From: Streptomyces olivochromogenes
Lineage (GTDB): Bacteria > Actinomycetota > Actinomycetes > Streptomycetales > Streptomycetaceae
Assembly: GCF_001514115.1 (NCBI RefSeq)
Contig: NZ_KQ948458.1
Span: 228,497 to 292,496, forward strand
DNA length: 64,000 bases
Direction: 5' to 3'
Position 1 is the first letter of the stretch. The number at the start of each line of letters is the position of its first letter. This document shows, piece after piece, positions 40,866-48,669 of this stretch. The translations under genes and the position numbers were made by a program. The notes under the pieces were generated by a model, which was not told where the DNA came from, did no database searches, and saw only the letters and a program-made list of their open reading frames with translations.

Positions 40866-41921
40866 TCACGCGGGGGTGAGCAGCTCCGCGTGATGACGGG
40901 TGGCGACCAGCGGGTGGGCCCGCAGTTTGCCCTTCAGCTCGTTGAGGCCGTACTCCGCGAACAGCGGGTTCGCCGGGTCGTCGGTGACGCCGGGCGCGGC
41001 GGAGGCGTGCGGGAAGGGCAACGGCTCCACGCGCGCGTCCAGGCGCGGGTTATAGAAGAAGGGCACGGAGAACCGCTCGGTGGCCCCGGGCGGACTGACG
41101 ACCCGGTGGTTGGTGGCGACGAGGTACCCGTTGGTGGCCACTTCCAGCAGCTCGCCCAGGTTGACCACGAACGCTCCCGGCAGCGGCGGCACCTCGTGGA
41201 AGAGGCCGTCCTCGCGCTGCACCTGAAGACCGCCGACCTGGTCCTGGAGCAGCAGTGTCAGGAATCCGTAGTCCTTGTGCGCGCCCACGCCCTGGTCGGC
41301 GCCGTCGCCCGCGCTGCCCGGGTAGCGTACGAGCTTCAGATGCGGATGGGCCCGCTCGCCGAAGATCGGCTCGTAGAAGTCGGCGGGCGCCCCGATCGCG
41401 GTGAGCAGCTCGCGCAGCAGGCGGGCCGCGACCGAGCTGAGCCGGTCGATCCAGGCCAGCGCGGCGGTCCGCAGCTCCGGCAGCGCGGCCGGCCACTGGT
41501 TGGGTCCTTCCAGCCACCAGTAGGCGGGCTCGCCGGGACCGGGCCTGCGCGCGGGCCGCTCGGCCCCTATGTCGAGCTGGTCCCGCCAGTCCCGGCTGCC
41601 GCCCGTGCGCTCGTCGCCGGTGCGCGTGTACCCGCGGAAGTGCGGCGAGTTGACGTTGTCGAGGGCGAGCCGCTCGGCCTCGGGCAGCGCGAAGAACCGG
41701 TGCATGGCGTCGAGCAGGGCGGTGGTCTCGCCCTCGGTCACCCCGTGCCCGACGAGCTGGAAGAAGCCCACGTCGTGGGCGGCGCTGTGCAACTGCGCGT
41801 GCAGCAGGGCGCGGGCCTGGGGGCCGCGGTCGGCCGCGGAGAGATCGATGATCGGAAGCTGCTGGTAAGGCCGGTGCTGCCGGCTCTGCAGGTTCTGAGC
41901 AGAAGACGTGTTCGTCGTCAT
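40866..41921 (-). CDS. Isopenicillin N synthase-family Fe(II) oxygenase
   Basis: A 351-residue non-heme iron, usually 2-oxoglutarate-dependent oxygenase. LPIIDLSAADRG and VGFFQLVGHGV form the N-terminal domain, and the iron ligands are in GAHKDYGFLTLL (HxD) and LVATNHRVVSPPG (distal His) with the cosubstrate motif RFSVPFF. A role in modifying amino-acid-derived or sulfur-containing molecules would fit the Cys-leader peptide upstream, but the substrate is unknown. ATG 41921 begins MTTNTSSAQN. The leader peptide stop lies 93 nt upstream on the same strand. Confidence 0.9.
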   Translation of the reverse strand: MTTNTSSAQNLQSRQHRPYQQLPIIDLSAADRGPQARALLHAQLHSAAHDVGFFQLVGHGVTEGETTALLDAMHRFFALPEAERLALDNVNSPHFRGYTRTGDERTGGSRDWRDQLDIGAERPARRPGPGEPAYWWLEGPNQWPAALPELRTAALAWIDRLSSVAARLLRELLTAIGAPADFYEPIFGERAHPHLKLVRYPGSAGDGADQGVGAHKDYGFLTLLLQDQVGGLQVQREDGLFHEVPPLPGAFVVNLGELLEVATNGYLVATNHRVVSPPGATERFSVPFFYNPRLDARVEPLPFPHASAAPGVTDDPANPLFAEYGLNELKGKLRAHPLVATRHHAELLTPA

Positions 41922-42014
41922 GAGGTGCGTCCGCGGGGTGTACGGGTGCCCGGGCGGCCGCCGGGGATGGGGCGGGGGCCACGGGTGCCAAGGGGAAGAA
42001 AGGGGGGGCTGAGG

Positions 42015-42092
42015 TCAGGAAGAAGCCCGACAGCCCATGCTCGTGACGCGCACGAAGTCCACGTGTCGGCGTCGAACGAGCATCGGAAGCAT
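42015..42092 (-). CDS. Short RRHVD...CR leader peptide (uORF)
   Basis: A 25-codon frame on the minus strand, ATG 42092 (or ATG 42083, giving 22 residues): MLPMLVRRRHVDFVRVTSMG then CRASS. Basic RRRHVD with a Cys-Arg near the end is the pattern of the actinobacterial leader peptides placed before genes of sulfur or Cys metabolism and thought to sense Cys supply by attenuation. TACTCT (complement of 42099-42104) lies six bases before the ATG, so the transcript is leaderless. The oxygenase gene lies 93 nt downstream. The call rests on pattern and context. Confidence 0.65.
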   Translation of the reverse strand: MLPMLVRRRHVDFVRVTSMGCRASS

Positions 42093-42115
42093 GGTCCAAG
42101 AGTACTGCGGACCCC

Positions 42116-42157
42116 GCGAAACGCATGTGCCCTACCTCACATGCCCTGCGAAACGCA
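42116..42157. promoter_or_regulatory. Paired GCGAAACGCA boxes flanking an inverted repeat
   Basis: GCGAAACGCA occurs at 42116-42125 and 42148-42157 in the same orientation, enclosing CATGTG (42124-42129) and CACATG (42138-42143), which are complementary. The sites fall at about -35 and -65 of the leader-peptide promoter and look like binding sites of a regulator. Confidence 0.45.
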
Positions 42158-42160
42158 GAC

Positions 42161-42231
42161 GACCCGCGAGCTCGGGTTCCTCCGCCTCACGGCGGAGGAG
42201 CCGGCCGGACGTACCGGCGAGCTCGCGGGTC
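42161..42231. terminator. Large branched hairpin between iscB tail and leader promoter
   Basis: GACCCGCGAGCTCG (42161-42174) pairs perfectly with CGAGCTCGCGGGTC (42218-42231). Inside, CCTCCGCC (42179-42186) pairs with GGCGGAGG (42191-42198) around loop TCAC, and CCGG (42205-42208) with CCGG (42214-42217). The result is a closed three-way junction. It could terminate minus-strand transcripts coming from iscB. Confidence 0.6.
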
Positions 42232-42313
42232 GGGTGACTGCTTGGGATTGGGGCCGGCTGCGCGCTCATTTCACGCGCTGGTCCGGCACCGCACTACATG
42301 TGGTGACGGGCCG

Positions 42314-42352
42314 CTAGCCCGCAGCCACCTCGCTGGTCCGGGTTTCATACAT
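42314..42352 (-). CDS. 12-residue micro-ORF behind a near-perfect Shine-Dalgarno
   Basis: On the minus strand AAAGGAGGTGATC (complement of 42359-42371) matches the 16S anti-Shine-Dalgarno over its whole length. The ATG at 42352, eleven bases beyond GGAGG, gives MYETRTSEVAAG then TAG. A second frame from ATG 42348 gives 25 residues (MKPGPARWLR...), ending at 42271. Which is used, if either, is unclear. The site lies 17 nt after the iscB stop and before the branched hairpin. No known peptide family is recognised. Confidence 0.4.
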   Translation of the reverse strand: MYETRTSEVAAG

Positions 42353-42387
42353 GTACCCGATCACCTCCTTTCGGCGTGCAGCCCACA

Positions 42388-43752
42388 TTAGGAACCGATC
42401 GAACCCGGCTCAACCGGTTTTTCGAACCTGGTGCCGTACGCGTATCCGTCAGCCCGCTGGAGCAGGCGCAGGTTCTTGTGGCTGGTGCCCGCGTGGCCGC
42501 CCGGGACGGGAATGCTGTGGCACCCGTTGGCGCGGACGGCGACGCGTCCGGTGTGGGTTCCCGCGTACTTTCCGCGTGGGATGACCGCACGTACGAGATC
42601 TCCGGTGGTGAAGCCGTAGTGCTTCTTGCGACGGGTGAGATGGAGCCTCGGGAAACCGTATGCGTCGGTACGTGTCCGAGCGTAGGAACCACGGCCCGTG
42701 GCCCGGGCAGTCAGAACCTGCGCGGGGTGCCGCACGATGCGCGTTCGATCGGGAAGCTCACCGACCGCGAGGGCGTCGAGCGTGTGCGACTTCGCCAGGC
42801 CATGGGCGCCGCGGTTGAACTTGGTAAGGCCTCCAGACCAGGCGTAAACGGACGGGCCAAGGCCCGCTGCACTCCGCCAGAGCTGCCAGCGGGTCGCATT
42901 CATGGCCGCCGCGTCTCGCAGTGGGTGTTTGGCCTCTGCCTTGATACGCGCGAGTCTTTCCGGCTGCTCTGCGAGGAAATCTTCCACAAGGCGCGCCGAT
43001 TTGGCCTGGTTACAGGGGCCGCAGGCCGGTGTGAGATTCGAGATCCGGTCGGATCCGCCATGGGCCCTGGGCTGGATGTGGTCGATCTGCAGGGGTACGC
43101 CGGTGGCTCCGCAGTAGGAGCAGGTGCGGTGCCATTTCTCCAGCAGATACTCGCGTACCTCGTACCCGGCGAGGGTGCCCTCACGGTATTCGAGCGCGCT
43201 CAACGTCTCGCGGCCGAGGCTGAGGGCGTGGGTGTCGAACGAGTTCCGTTCGATGTGGATCTCGACGACGGGAAAGAGTTTCATCAGGCGGCCGACCTGG
43301 CCGATCGTGCCCTCGACCCGGTGCCGCAGAGACGGTGCGAGCCAGCCCGCCGGCCGCCTTCTGTTGTCGAAGCGGGGCGCGCGGTAACGGAGATTCCCGC
43401 TGCGCCGCCGACGCCGGTAGCCCGCCCGACGCTTCATGCCGTCACGGATCTGAGCACTGCGGTGGATCAGCTCGACTGCGAACAGGCCTCGGCGCGCTGC
43501 GTGCCCGCGCCCCGTGGCGTGGTCCAGTTGCTCCGTGTCCGTGGTCACGGCGATTCCCGTCCCACAGCTCCCCGGGTCGACGCGCACCGCGACTCCGGCA
43601 ATGGTGGACTCCTCGATCAGGCGATCCTTCAAGCGGATCGCGAACGGCACGTACCGCACCACCACCGCTCTTCCCTTCGCGAGCAGCTCCCGTGCGCGGG
43701 CGGGGTGGCACGGCATCAAGGGGCGCCCCCGTTTGTCGAGCACCGGGACCAT
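42388..43752 (-). CDS. iscB: IscB RNA-guided DNA endonuclease
   Basis: A 454-residue IscB, the IS200/IS605-associated ancestor group of Cas9. Residues 1-45 are the PLMP domain (VLDKRGRPLMPCHPARARELL). RuvC-I has Asp59 in VRVDPGSCGTGIAV; an Arg-rich bridge helix follows (RRAGYRRRRRSGN); RuvC-II is VEIHIERNSFD (Glu168); the inserted HNH runs CSYCG...LQIDHIQPRAHGGS, SNLTPACGPCNQAK with His225 and Asn239 and two CxxC pairs; RuvC-III is KSHTLDALAVGE (His323, Asp326). The C-terminal TAM-interacting domain has KKHYGFTTGDLVRAV and LLQRADGYAYG. ATG 43752 was chosen because the longer frame (to 44043) reads through the structured RNA region. No transposase gene is nearby. Confidence 0.9.
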   Translation of the reverse strand: MVPVLDKRGRPLMPCHPARARELLAKGRAVVVRYVPFAIRLKDRLIEESTIAGVAVRVDPGSCGTGIAVTTDTEQLDHATGRGHAARRGLFAVELIHRSAQIRDGMKRRAGYRRRRRSGNLRYRAPRFDNRRRPAGWLAPSLRHRVEGTIGQVGRLMKLFPVVEIHIERNSFDTHALSLGRETLSALEYREGTLAGYEVREYLLEKWHRTCSYCGATGVPLQIDHIQPRAHGGSDRISNLTPACGPCNQAKSARLVEDFLAEQPERLARIKAEAKHPLRDAAAMNATRWQLWRSAAGLGPSVYAWSGGLTKFNRGAHGLAKSHTLDALAVGELPDRTRIVRHPAQVLTARATGRGSYARTRTDAYGFPRLHLTRRKKHYGFTTGDLVRAVIPRGKYAGTHTGRVAVRANGCHSIPVPGGHAGTSHKNLRLLQRADGYAYGTRFEKPVEPGSIGS

Positions 43753-44060
43753 GTGCGCACCAGCCCCCGCCTTGCTTTCTCCCTTACGAGAGAGGTGTAC
43801 TCCCTCCGCGGCAACTGAAGCAGCCGCGTCGGGGTGTCGCCGTACGTGTGCTGGTGACTTGCGTACGGTCTCCCCTCGCCCATGTCCCATACCGGCTGCG
43901 CCGTCCAGCGAAGTGGCGCCCCTGTGGCCCGTTTCGTCCCTGCTCCCGGGGTTGTCTGCTGCCGCAGGTTCCAGAGCCTGCCGCTGAGGAAGCACGGCAG
44001 GGTGGGTCTCCTCACCTGTATGGAACGTAGTCGTCGAACTCACCTCGATTCACGGTGACG
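43753..44060 (-). ncRNA. Candidate omega-RNA of IscB
   Basis: The 300 nt just upstream of iscB, where IscB omega-RNAs are encoded, fold strongly on the minus strand. GTTCCA (44026-44021) closes with TGGAAC (43973-43968); inside it CCTGCCG (44001-43995) pairs with CGGCAGG (43983-43977). Further on, GCG-GGGG-CCGTACG pairs with CGTACGG-CCCC-CGC over 43878-43827. Nearest to iscB, CTCTC-GTAA-GGGAG (43792-43779) is a GNRA-capped stem. The guide would lie at the 5' end, around or beyond 44060; the exact border is not determined. Confidence 0.65.
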
Positions 44061-44069
44061 ACTGGGGCT

Positions 44070-44097
44070 GGTCAACCATGGGTGGGAGCGGTTGACC
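44070..44097. repeat. Inverted repeat near the putative element end
   Basis: GGTCAACC (44070-44077) and GGTTGACC (44090-44097) are perfect inverse complements with a 12-nt loop, just upstream of the omega-RNA region. Subterminal hairpins are typical of IS200/IS605 ends. In addition TCACCTCGATTCAC (44040-44053) recurs inverted as GTGAATTGAGGTGA (44175-44188, one mismatch). The remaining gap to 44348 shows no gene. Confidence 0.5.
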
Positions 44098-44348
44098 TGC
44101 CGAACCACCTGGAACGAGACGCTAGTGATCGTGGATCTGCCTGTGGCGCAGACCGCATGAAGGCATCCGTTTGTGTGAATTGAGGTGAATCGTCGAACGG
44201 ACGGCCAGAGGGAGTCGGGCGCTGGGAGGGTGTGTCCAGTGGTGCGATTCCTGGGGCTGACGGGGCGGAATCCCTGCGTACAACGATTTCGTCCAATCTT
44301 TGGGGAACACGATGTGGGCTGGGTCACGTTCGAGTTGAATGAAGGCGA

Positions 44349-45785
44349 GTGAGCGAACTGTCTCGCCGTACGTGCGGACGCAGCCTGCAGGGGGTCCAGG
44401 TGAGTGCTTCCCGGCGTAGTGGGACCACCGACGAGCTGGGGCCGGACGAGCCCGAGCCGGCTGGTTCCGATCTGCTTGCCGCGCTGCTGGACGGGATGGA
44501 CGCGGCGTTGTGCGCGTTCGACGCCGATGGGGTCGTCACCCATTGGAACCGTGAGGCCGAGCGGATTCTCGGCTGGAGCGCGGCCGAGGCCGTGGGGCGG
44601 CGCGGGTTCGCCGGATGGGCCGTGCGGACCGCGGACGCCGAGGAGGTCGAGGCGCGGCTGCTGTCCGTCATGGAGGCCCCGGGGCGGCAGGTGCACGAGT
44701 TCGCGCTGCTGACCAAGGACGGCGGGCGCGTGCTGGTGCGGACCCAGTCCGCCGCCGTGCGCGGAGCCGACGGGAAGCCCGCCGGGGTGTACTGCGCCTT
44801 CAGCGAGGTGCACGCGCAGATCGATCTCGAGCGGTCCATCGCTCTGAGCGAGGCGTTGTTCGAAGACGCCAGCTGGGGTGTGGTCCTGGTCGACGCGGAC
44901 CTGCGGCCCGCCGTCGTCAACGCGCACGCGGCCCGGGCCCTGGGGATCGGGCGTACGGCGGTGCTCGGACGGCCGCTGGGAGAGTTGCTCTCCCAAGGGG
45001 TCGAGGAGCTGGAGAGCGCCCTCACGCACGTGCTCGCCGAGGGCGCGCCGCCCGCGCCCGCCGAGATGTGGGTGAGCGTGCGGTCGGCCGAGGGCGAGAA
45101 ACGGCGGTGCTGGCGCAGCGGGTTCGTGCGGCTCGCCTCACCGCTCGCGGAGGAACCGGTTCCGCTCGGGGTCGGGTGGCTCTTCCAGGACGTGACCGAG
45201 GCCAAGCACACCGAGCAGGAGGCGAACCTGCTGCGGTTCCGGGCCAACCAGCTGCACCGGGCCGCCCGGGCGGCGGCCGAGTGCGAGGACCCCGGTGAGG
45301 CCGCCACCGTCCACCTCGACTTCGCGCTCGCCGGGTTCGCCGACCACGCGCTGATCGACCGGGTCGCGACCGGGTGGTCGGCGGGGGACGACGACGGGCC
45401 CGTACGGCTGGTACGCGCCGTCACCACACCCGCCGGGGCGCCCGGGCCGAGCCTGCTCACCGGGAAGGCCGGACTGCCCGTGCGGTACGCCGAGGGGCAT
45501 CCCGCGCTCCAGTGCGTGGAGCGGGCCGGGTCCGTGCGGGCCAGCTCCGGTGAGAGCACCCCCGAGCGGAAGCGGGAGTGGGCCACGGCCCGCCAGTGGC
45601 CGCCGGACTCGGTGCACGCCCTGTGCGCGGTCCTGCGCAGCCGGGGGCGCACGCTGGGCGTCGTGACGTTTCTGCGGGGGGCGGGGCGCAGCCAGTTCGA
45701 GCGCACGGACGCGACGTACGCGGAGGACGTGGCGGTACGGATCGCCACGGCGCTGGATCTGGAGGGGCTGGCGGCACGGACGTAG
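44349..45785 (+). CDS. PAS-domain sensor protein
   Basis: A 478-residue cytoplasmic protein. PAS 1 (about 45-165: DLLAALLDGMDAALCAFDADGVVTHWN, AERILGWSAAEAVGR, VYCAFSEVHAQ) and PAS 2 (about 170-290: ALFEDASWGVVLVDADLRPAVVNAHAARALG, WLFQDVTEAKHTEQE) are followed by a GAF-like region (HLDFALAGFADHALID, SVHALCAVLRSRGRTLGVVTFL). No kinase, phosphatase or GGDEF output is visible, so it may act through a partner, as RsbU/PP2C fragments do. GTG 44349 is the upstream start; GTG 44400 (VSASRRSG) is an alternative. Confidence 0.82.
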   Translation: MSELSRRTCGRSLQGVQVSASRRSGTTDELGPDEPEPAGSDLLAALLDGMDAALCAFDADGVVTHWNREAERILGWSAAEAVGRRGFAGWAVRTADAEEVEARLLSVMEAPGRQVHEFALLTKDGGRVLVRTQSAAVRGADGKPAGVYCAFSEVHAQIDLERSIALSEALFEDASWGVVLVDADLRPAVVNAHAARALGIGRTAVLGRPLGELLSQGVEELESALTHVLAEGAPPAPAEMWVSVRSAEGEKRRCWRSGFVRLASPLAEEPVPLGVGWLFQDVTEAKHTEQEANLLRFRANQLHRAARAAAECEDPGEAATVHLDFALAGFADHALIDRVATGWSAGDDDGPVRLVRAVTTPAGAPGPSLLTGKAGLPVRYAEGHPALQCVERAGSVRASSGESTPERKREWATARQWPPDSVHALCAVLRSRGRTLGVVTFLRGAGRSQFERTDATYAEDVAVRIATALDLEGLAART

Positions 45786-45811
45786 CACCGCCGCGCGCAC
45801 CCACTCCCCAC

Positions 45812-46170
45812 CCGATCGGCCCAGTGCGGGGGCAGGATTCCAGGTCGGCCCAGCGTGGGTGGAGGACTCCCGGTCGGCTCGGCGGGGTTGGAGGATCCTG
45901 GTGGGTCCAGCGAGTGGAGAGTCTCGGTCGGCCCAGTGTCGGTCGAGGATCCGGGTCGGCTCAGCGGCGTGGGGGATCTCGGTCGGCCCAATCACGGTGA
46001 AGGATCTCGATCGGCTCAGCCACGGTGAAAGGCCCCGATCGGCCCAGTCACGGTGAAAGGTCCCGGTCGGTCCAGCCGGGCTGAAAGATCCCGGTCGGCC
46101 CAACCGCGGTGAAAGATCCCCGTCGGCCCAGTCCCGCTGAAAGATCCCCGTCGCCTCAGCGGCGGTAGAA
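45812..46170. repeat. 28-bp tandem repeat array, about 12 units
   Basis: A minus-strand unit of the form GGCCGACGGGGATCTTTCAC recurs every 28-29 bp from about 45812 to 46170. Units degrade towards the left end. The rightmost unit contains the last codons and stop of the SIS gene (GGCGACCGGATCTTCTACCG), so the array appears to be an amplification of that gene's 3' end. It fills the whole gap between the PAS and SIS genes; nothing else is seen there. Confidence 0.8.
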
Positions 46171-46911
46171 GATCCGGTCGCCGTACTCCGTCATCACCCG
46201 GCCGTTCCACTCGTGGCCGCCGTCGACGTTGCCCGAGCGGAGCAGGGGCGGTTCGATGCCCCGGTCGGCCAGCGCGCCCGCGGCCGTGGCCATGACGGCC
46301 TGGAGGAGGGCCGTCGTGACCACCGTGGAGGCGGGAGCGAAGGGCGCCTCGATCGTCTCCAGGGTCAGTTCCGCGTCGCCGACCGCGATCCTCGAGTCGA
46401 GGACGATGTCGCAGTGGTCCTTCAGATACGTCCCCGAGACGTGCCGGGACTTCGTCTCCGAGGCGTAGGCGACCGAGGTGACGCCGATGACCTTCACGCC
46501 CAGGGCACGCGCGTTCATGGCCATCTCGACCGGGAGCGCGTTGCGGCCGGACAGGGAGATGATCACGAGTACGTCGCCGGCGCGCACCGGGCTGGAGTCC
46601 AGGACCGCGCTCGCGAGGCCGTCGACCCGCTCCAGGGCCGAGCCCAGCGTCGCCGGCATGACATCGACACCGACCACGCCCGGCACGGCGAGCAAATTCA
46701 TCAGGGCGAGGCCACCCGCGCGGTAGACGACGTCCTGCGCGGCGAGCGAGGAGTGCCCGGCGCCGAAGGCGAAGAGCCTGCCGCCGTCCGCGACGGTGTC
46801 GGCGATCAGGATGCCGGCCGCCTCGATGTCTCCCGCGTCCTCGTCCCGCACCCGCTGGAGCAGGCCGATCGCCGCGTCGAAGAACTGCCCGGCCAGCTTG
46901 CGGTCGCTCAT
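46156..46911 (-). CDS. SIS-domain sugar-isomerase-like protein
   Basis: A 251-residue phosphosugar-binding protein. FAFGAGHSSLAAQDVVYRAGG, VLVIISLSGRNALPVEMAMNARALG and GVTSVAYASETKSRH match the SIS fold (SIS_2 group, related to GmhA and MurQ-like proteins); the substrate is unknown. It begins MSDRKLAGQFFDAAIGLLQRV and ends EYGDRIFYRR, with the stop lying inside the first unit of the tandem array. Divergent from the DtxR-type gene; the 275-nt gap between them holds no other gene. Confidence 0.87.
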   Translation of the reverse strand: MSDRKLAGQFFDAAIGLLQRVRDEDAGDIEAAGILIADTVADGGRLFAFGAGHSSLAAQDVVYRAGGLALMNLLAVPGVVGVDVMPATLGSALERVDGLASAVLDSSPVRAGDVLVIISLSGRNALPVEMAMNARALGVKVIGVTSVAYASETKSRHVSGTYLKDHCDIVLDSRIAVGDAELTLETIEAPFAPASTVVTTALLQAVMATAAGALADRGIEPPLLRSGNVDGGHEWNGRVMTEYGDRIFYRR

Positions 46912-47186
46912 CGGCGAAGCCCCTTAGAAGTCTCGTCGGCGTCGGGTGGGCGCTGGGTCACGCTCCGTGTCGCGGATCACGTTGCGGTCTGGACCAGTGT
47001 GCTGTCAATACGGCCTGCGGAGGTGGCCGCGGAGGCCCCCGGTGGGGCGTCCGCGGGGGCACTCGTAACCCTGCGGTTTCAACGGCGAGGCACGCTTGTC
47101 AGTGGTATGCGTCAGAATTGGGTTCAGGGCCAGCGCACACGCCGGTGAGCCACCGAGCCTTCGGCAGAGCTAATCAAGGGGCACGT

Positions 47187-47879
47187 ATGTCCGGACTGAT
47201 CGACACCACGGAGATGTATCTCCGCACCATCCTCGAGCTGGAGGAGGAAGGCGTGGTCCCCATGCGCGCCCGGATCGCGGAGCGGCTCGACCAGAGCGGG
47301 CCGACGGTCAGCCAGACGGTGGCGCGCATGGAGCGCGACGGTCTGGTGGCGGTCGCCACCGACCGGCACCTGGAGCTGACCGAGGAGGGCCGTCGTCTCG
47401 CCACCCGCGTGATGCGCAAGCACCGCCTCGCGGAGTGCCTGCTCGTCGACGTGATCGGTCTGGAGTGGGAGCAGGTGCACGCCGAGGCGTGTCGCTGGGA
47501 GCACGTGATGAGCGAGGCGGTGGAGCGGCGCGTGCTGGAGCTGCTGCGCCATCCGACCGAGTCGCCGTACGGCAACCCGATCCCCGGACTGGAGGAGCTC
47601 GGCGAGAAGGACGGCGCCGACCCGTTCCTGGACGAGAGCATGGTGTCGCTGGCCGAGCTCGACCCCGGTCTCGACGGCAAGACCGTCGTCGTACGCCGGA
47701 TCGGCGAGCCCATCCAGACGGACGCGCAGTTGATGTACACGCTGCGGCGCGCGGGTGTGCAGCCCGGCTCCGTGGTGAGCGTGACGGAGTCGGCGGGCGG
47801 CGTGCTCGTCGGCAGCGGTGGTGAGGCGGCGGAGCTGGAGTCGGACGTCGCGTCCCACGTGTTCGTCGCCAAGCGCTGA
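47187..47879 (+). CDS. DtxR/IdeR-type metal-dependent regulator
   Basis: A 230-residue regulator. MSGLIDTTEMYLRTILELEEEGV begins the winged helix with recognition region AERLDQSGPTVSQTVARMERDG. Metal-site residues appear in VMRKHRLAECLLVDVIG (His, Cys) and CRWEHVMSEAVERRV (Glu, His, Glu), as in DtxR, and an SH3-like domain (VVRRIGEP...GSVVSVTES) ends the protein. Streptomyces has two such proteins, DmdR1 and DmdR2; the neighbourhood suggests the DmdR2-type, but this needs sequence comparison. ATG 47187 has AAGGGG upstream; the frame is open to 47118 without coding features. Confidence 0.9.
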   Translation: MSGLIDTTEMYLRTILELEEEGVVPMRARIAERLDQSGPTVSQTVARMERDGLVAVATDRHLELTEEGRRLATRVMRKHRLAECLLVDVIGLEWEQVHAEACRWEHVMSEAVERRVLELLRHPTESPYGNPIPGLEELGEKDGADPFLDESMVSLAELDPGLDGKTVVVRRIGEPIQTDAQLMYTLRRAGVQPGSVVSVTESAGGVLVGSGGEAAELESDVASHVFVAKR

Positions 47880-48052
47880 CATCCGGTGATCGTGGGAGGC
47901 CTCGCACTCCGGTGCGGGCTTCCCGGCCCTGAGCCCGCGAGGGGCAGCTCCCGGGGGTGGGCCACGGGGTCCGGCATCCGTCGAACCCCGGGTCGACCTC
48001 CGGGCGCCCGCCGACCGTCGTGGGCAGGCGTCCCCCGGTCGGCCCACTGCCC

Positions 48053-48129
48053 GTCGGTGGCGATCCGGCCCGCGCGCAGCGCCGCCGCTCGTCGGTGGCG
48101 ATTCCGGCTCGCGCGCAGCGCCGCCGCTC
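48053..48129. repeat. 38/39-bp direct duplication
   Basis: Units 48053-48090 and 48091-48129 share GTCGGTGGCGAT, then CGCGCGCAGCGCCGCCGCTC, differing by three bases including one insertion. Confidence 0.7.
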
Positions 48130-48483
48130 GTCGGGGACGACTCGGCGCTCCGTTCGATGCGCCGGGCGCAGGCGTGGGCGCCATGGCGCAGGTCGCTCGC
48201 CGTGGAGCGTGTCGTCCGCCCGCGGTGACCCAACACTCCACCCCCTTCCCGTACCTCCGTCGACTCACCTCGGTCATGTCAACTCCCGCGACCACAGGGG
48301 CAGTTGTGATGTTTTCGCTACATGGCCGAAACCAAGATTCAGTGTGCGGAATCGCAGCGCCGCGACCGTTTGCGTGCGAGGCTGGCCCGTGAGGCATATG
48401 ACCTGAGGGCTCTTGACCGTGTCCAAGAGGGATGTCGCACGGTTGGGGAGGGGGCGGGGAGGATGTGCCGTAGATGTGGAGAG

Positions 48484-48511
48484 GGCCCCGGCACCTTACG
48501 GCGCCGGGGCC
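48484..48511. terminator. GC-rich hairpin, probable terminator
   Basis: GGCCCCGGC (48484-48492) and GCCGGGGCC (48503-48511) with a ten-base loop. It is over 600 nt from the dtxR-type stop, so it may end a separate small transcript. Confidence 0.5.
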
Positions 48512-48669
48512 TGTCCTCCCCTGTGCTGACCCGGAGCCCCGAGCTCCCAGGGTCATCCCCTTCGGACCGATGTCCCCGAGCGGTCCGCCTCCCGCTGAAG
48601 ATCTCCCCTCGGCGGCGGCGGTCAATCCCCGAGCGTGGTCACTCGAACGAGGGGTGTTGGCACTGAGAG

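Noticed and set aside
42359..42371. Match to the 3' end of 16S rRNA on the plus strand
   Set aside because: No other rRNA sequence is present; it is simply the complement of a strong Shine-Dalgarno on the minus strand.
43753..44043. In-frame N-terminal extension of iscB by 97 residues
   Set aside because: Composition is not domain-like, the region folds as RNA, and the PLMP domain normally starts the protein.
45812..46170. CRISPR array
   Set aside because: The 28-bp units are contiguous and degenerate, with no unique spacers and no cas genes.
48322..48666. 114-codon plus-strand gene
   Set aside because: Plausible start, but it runs through a strong terminator hairpin into Arg/Pro-rich sequence.
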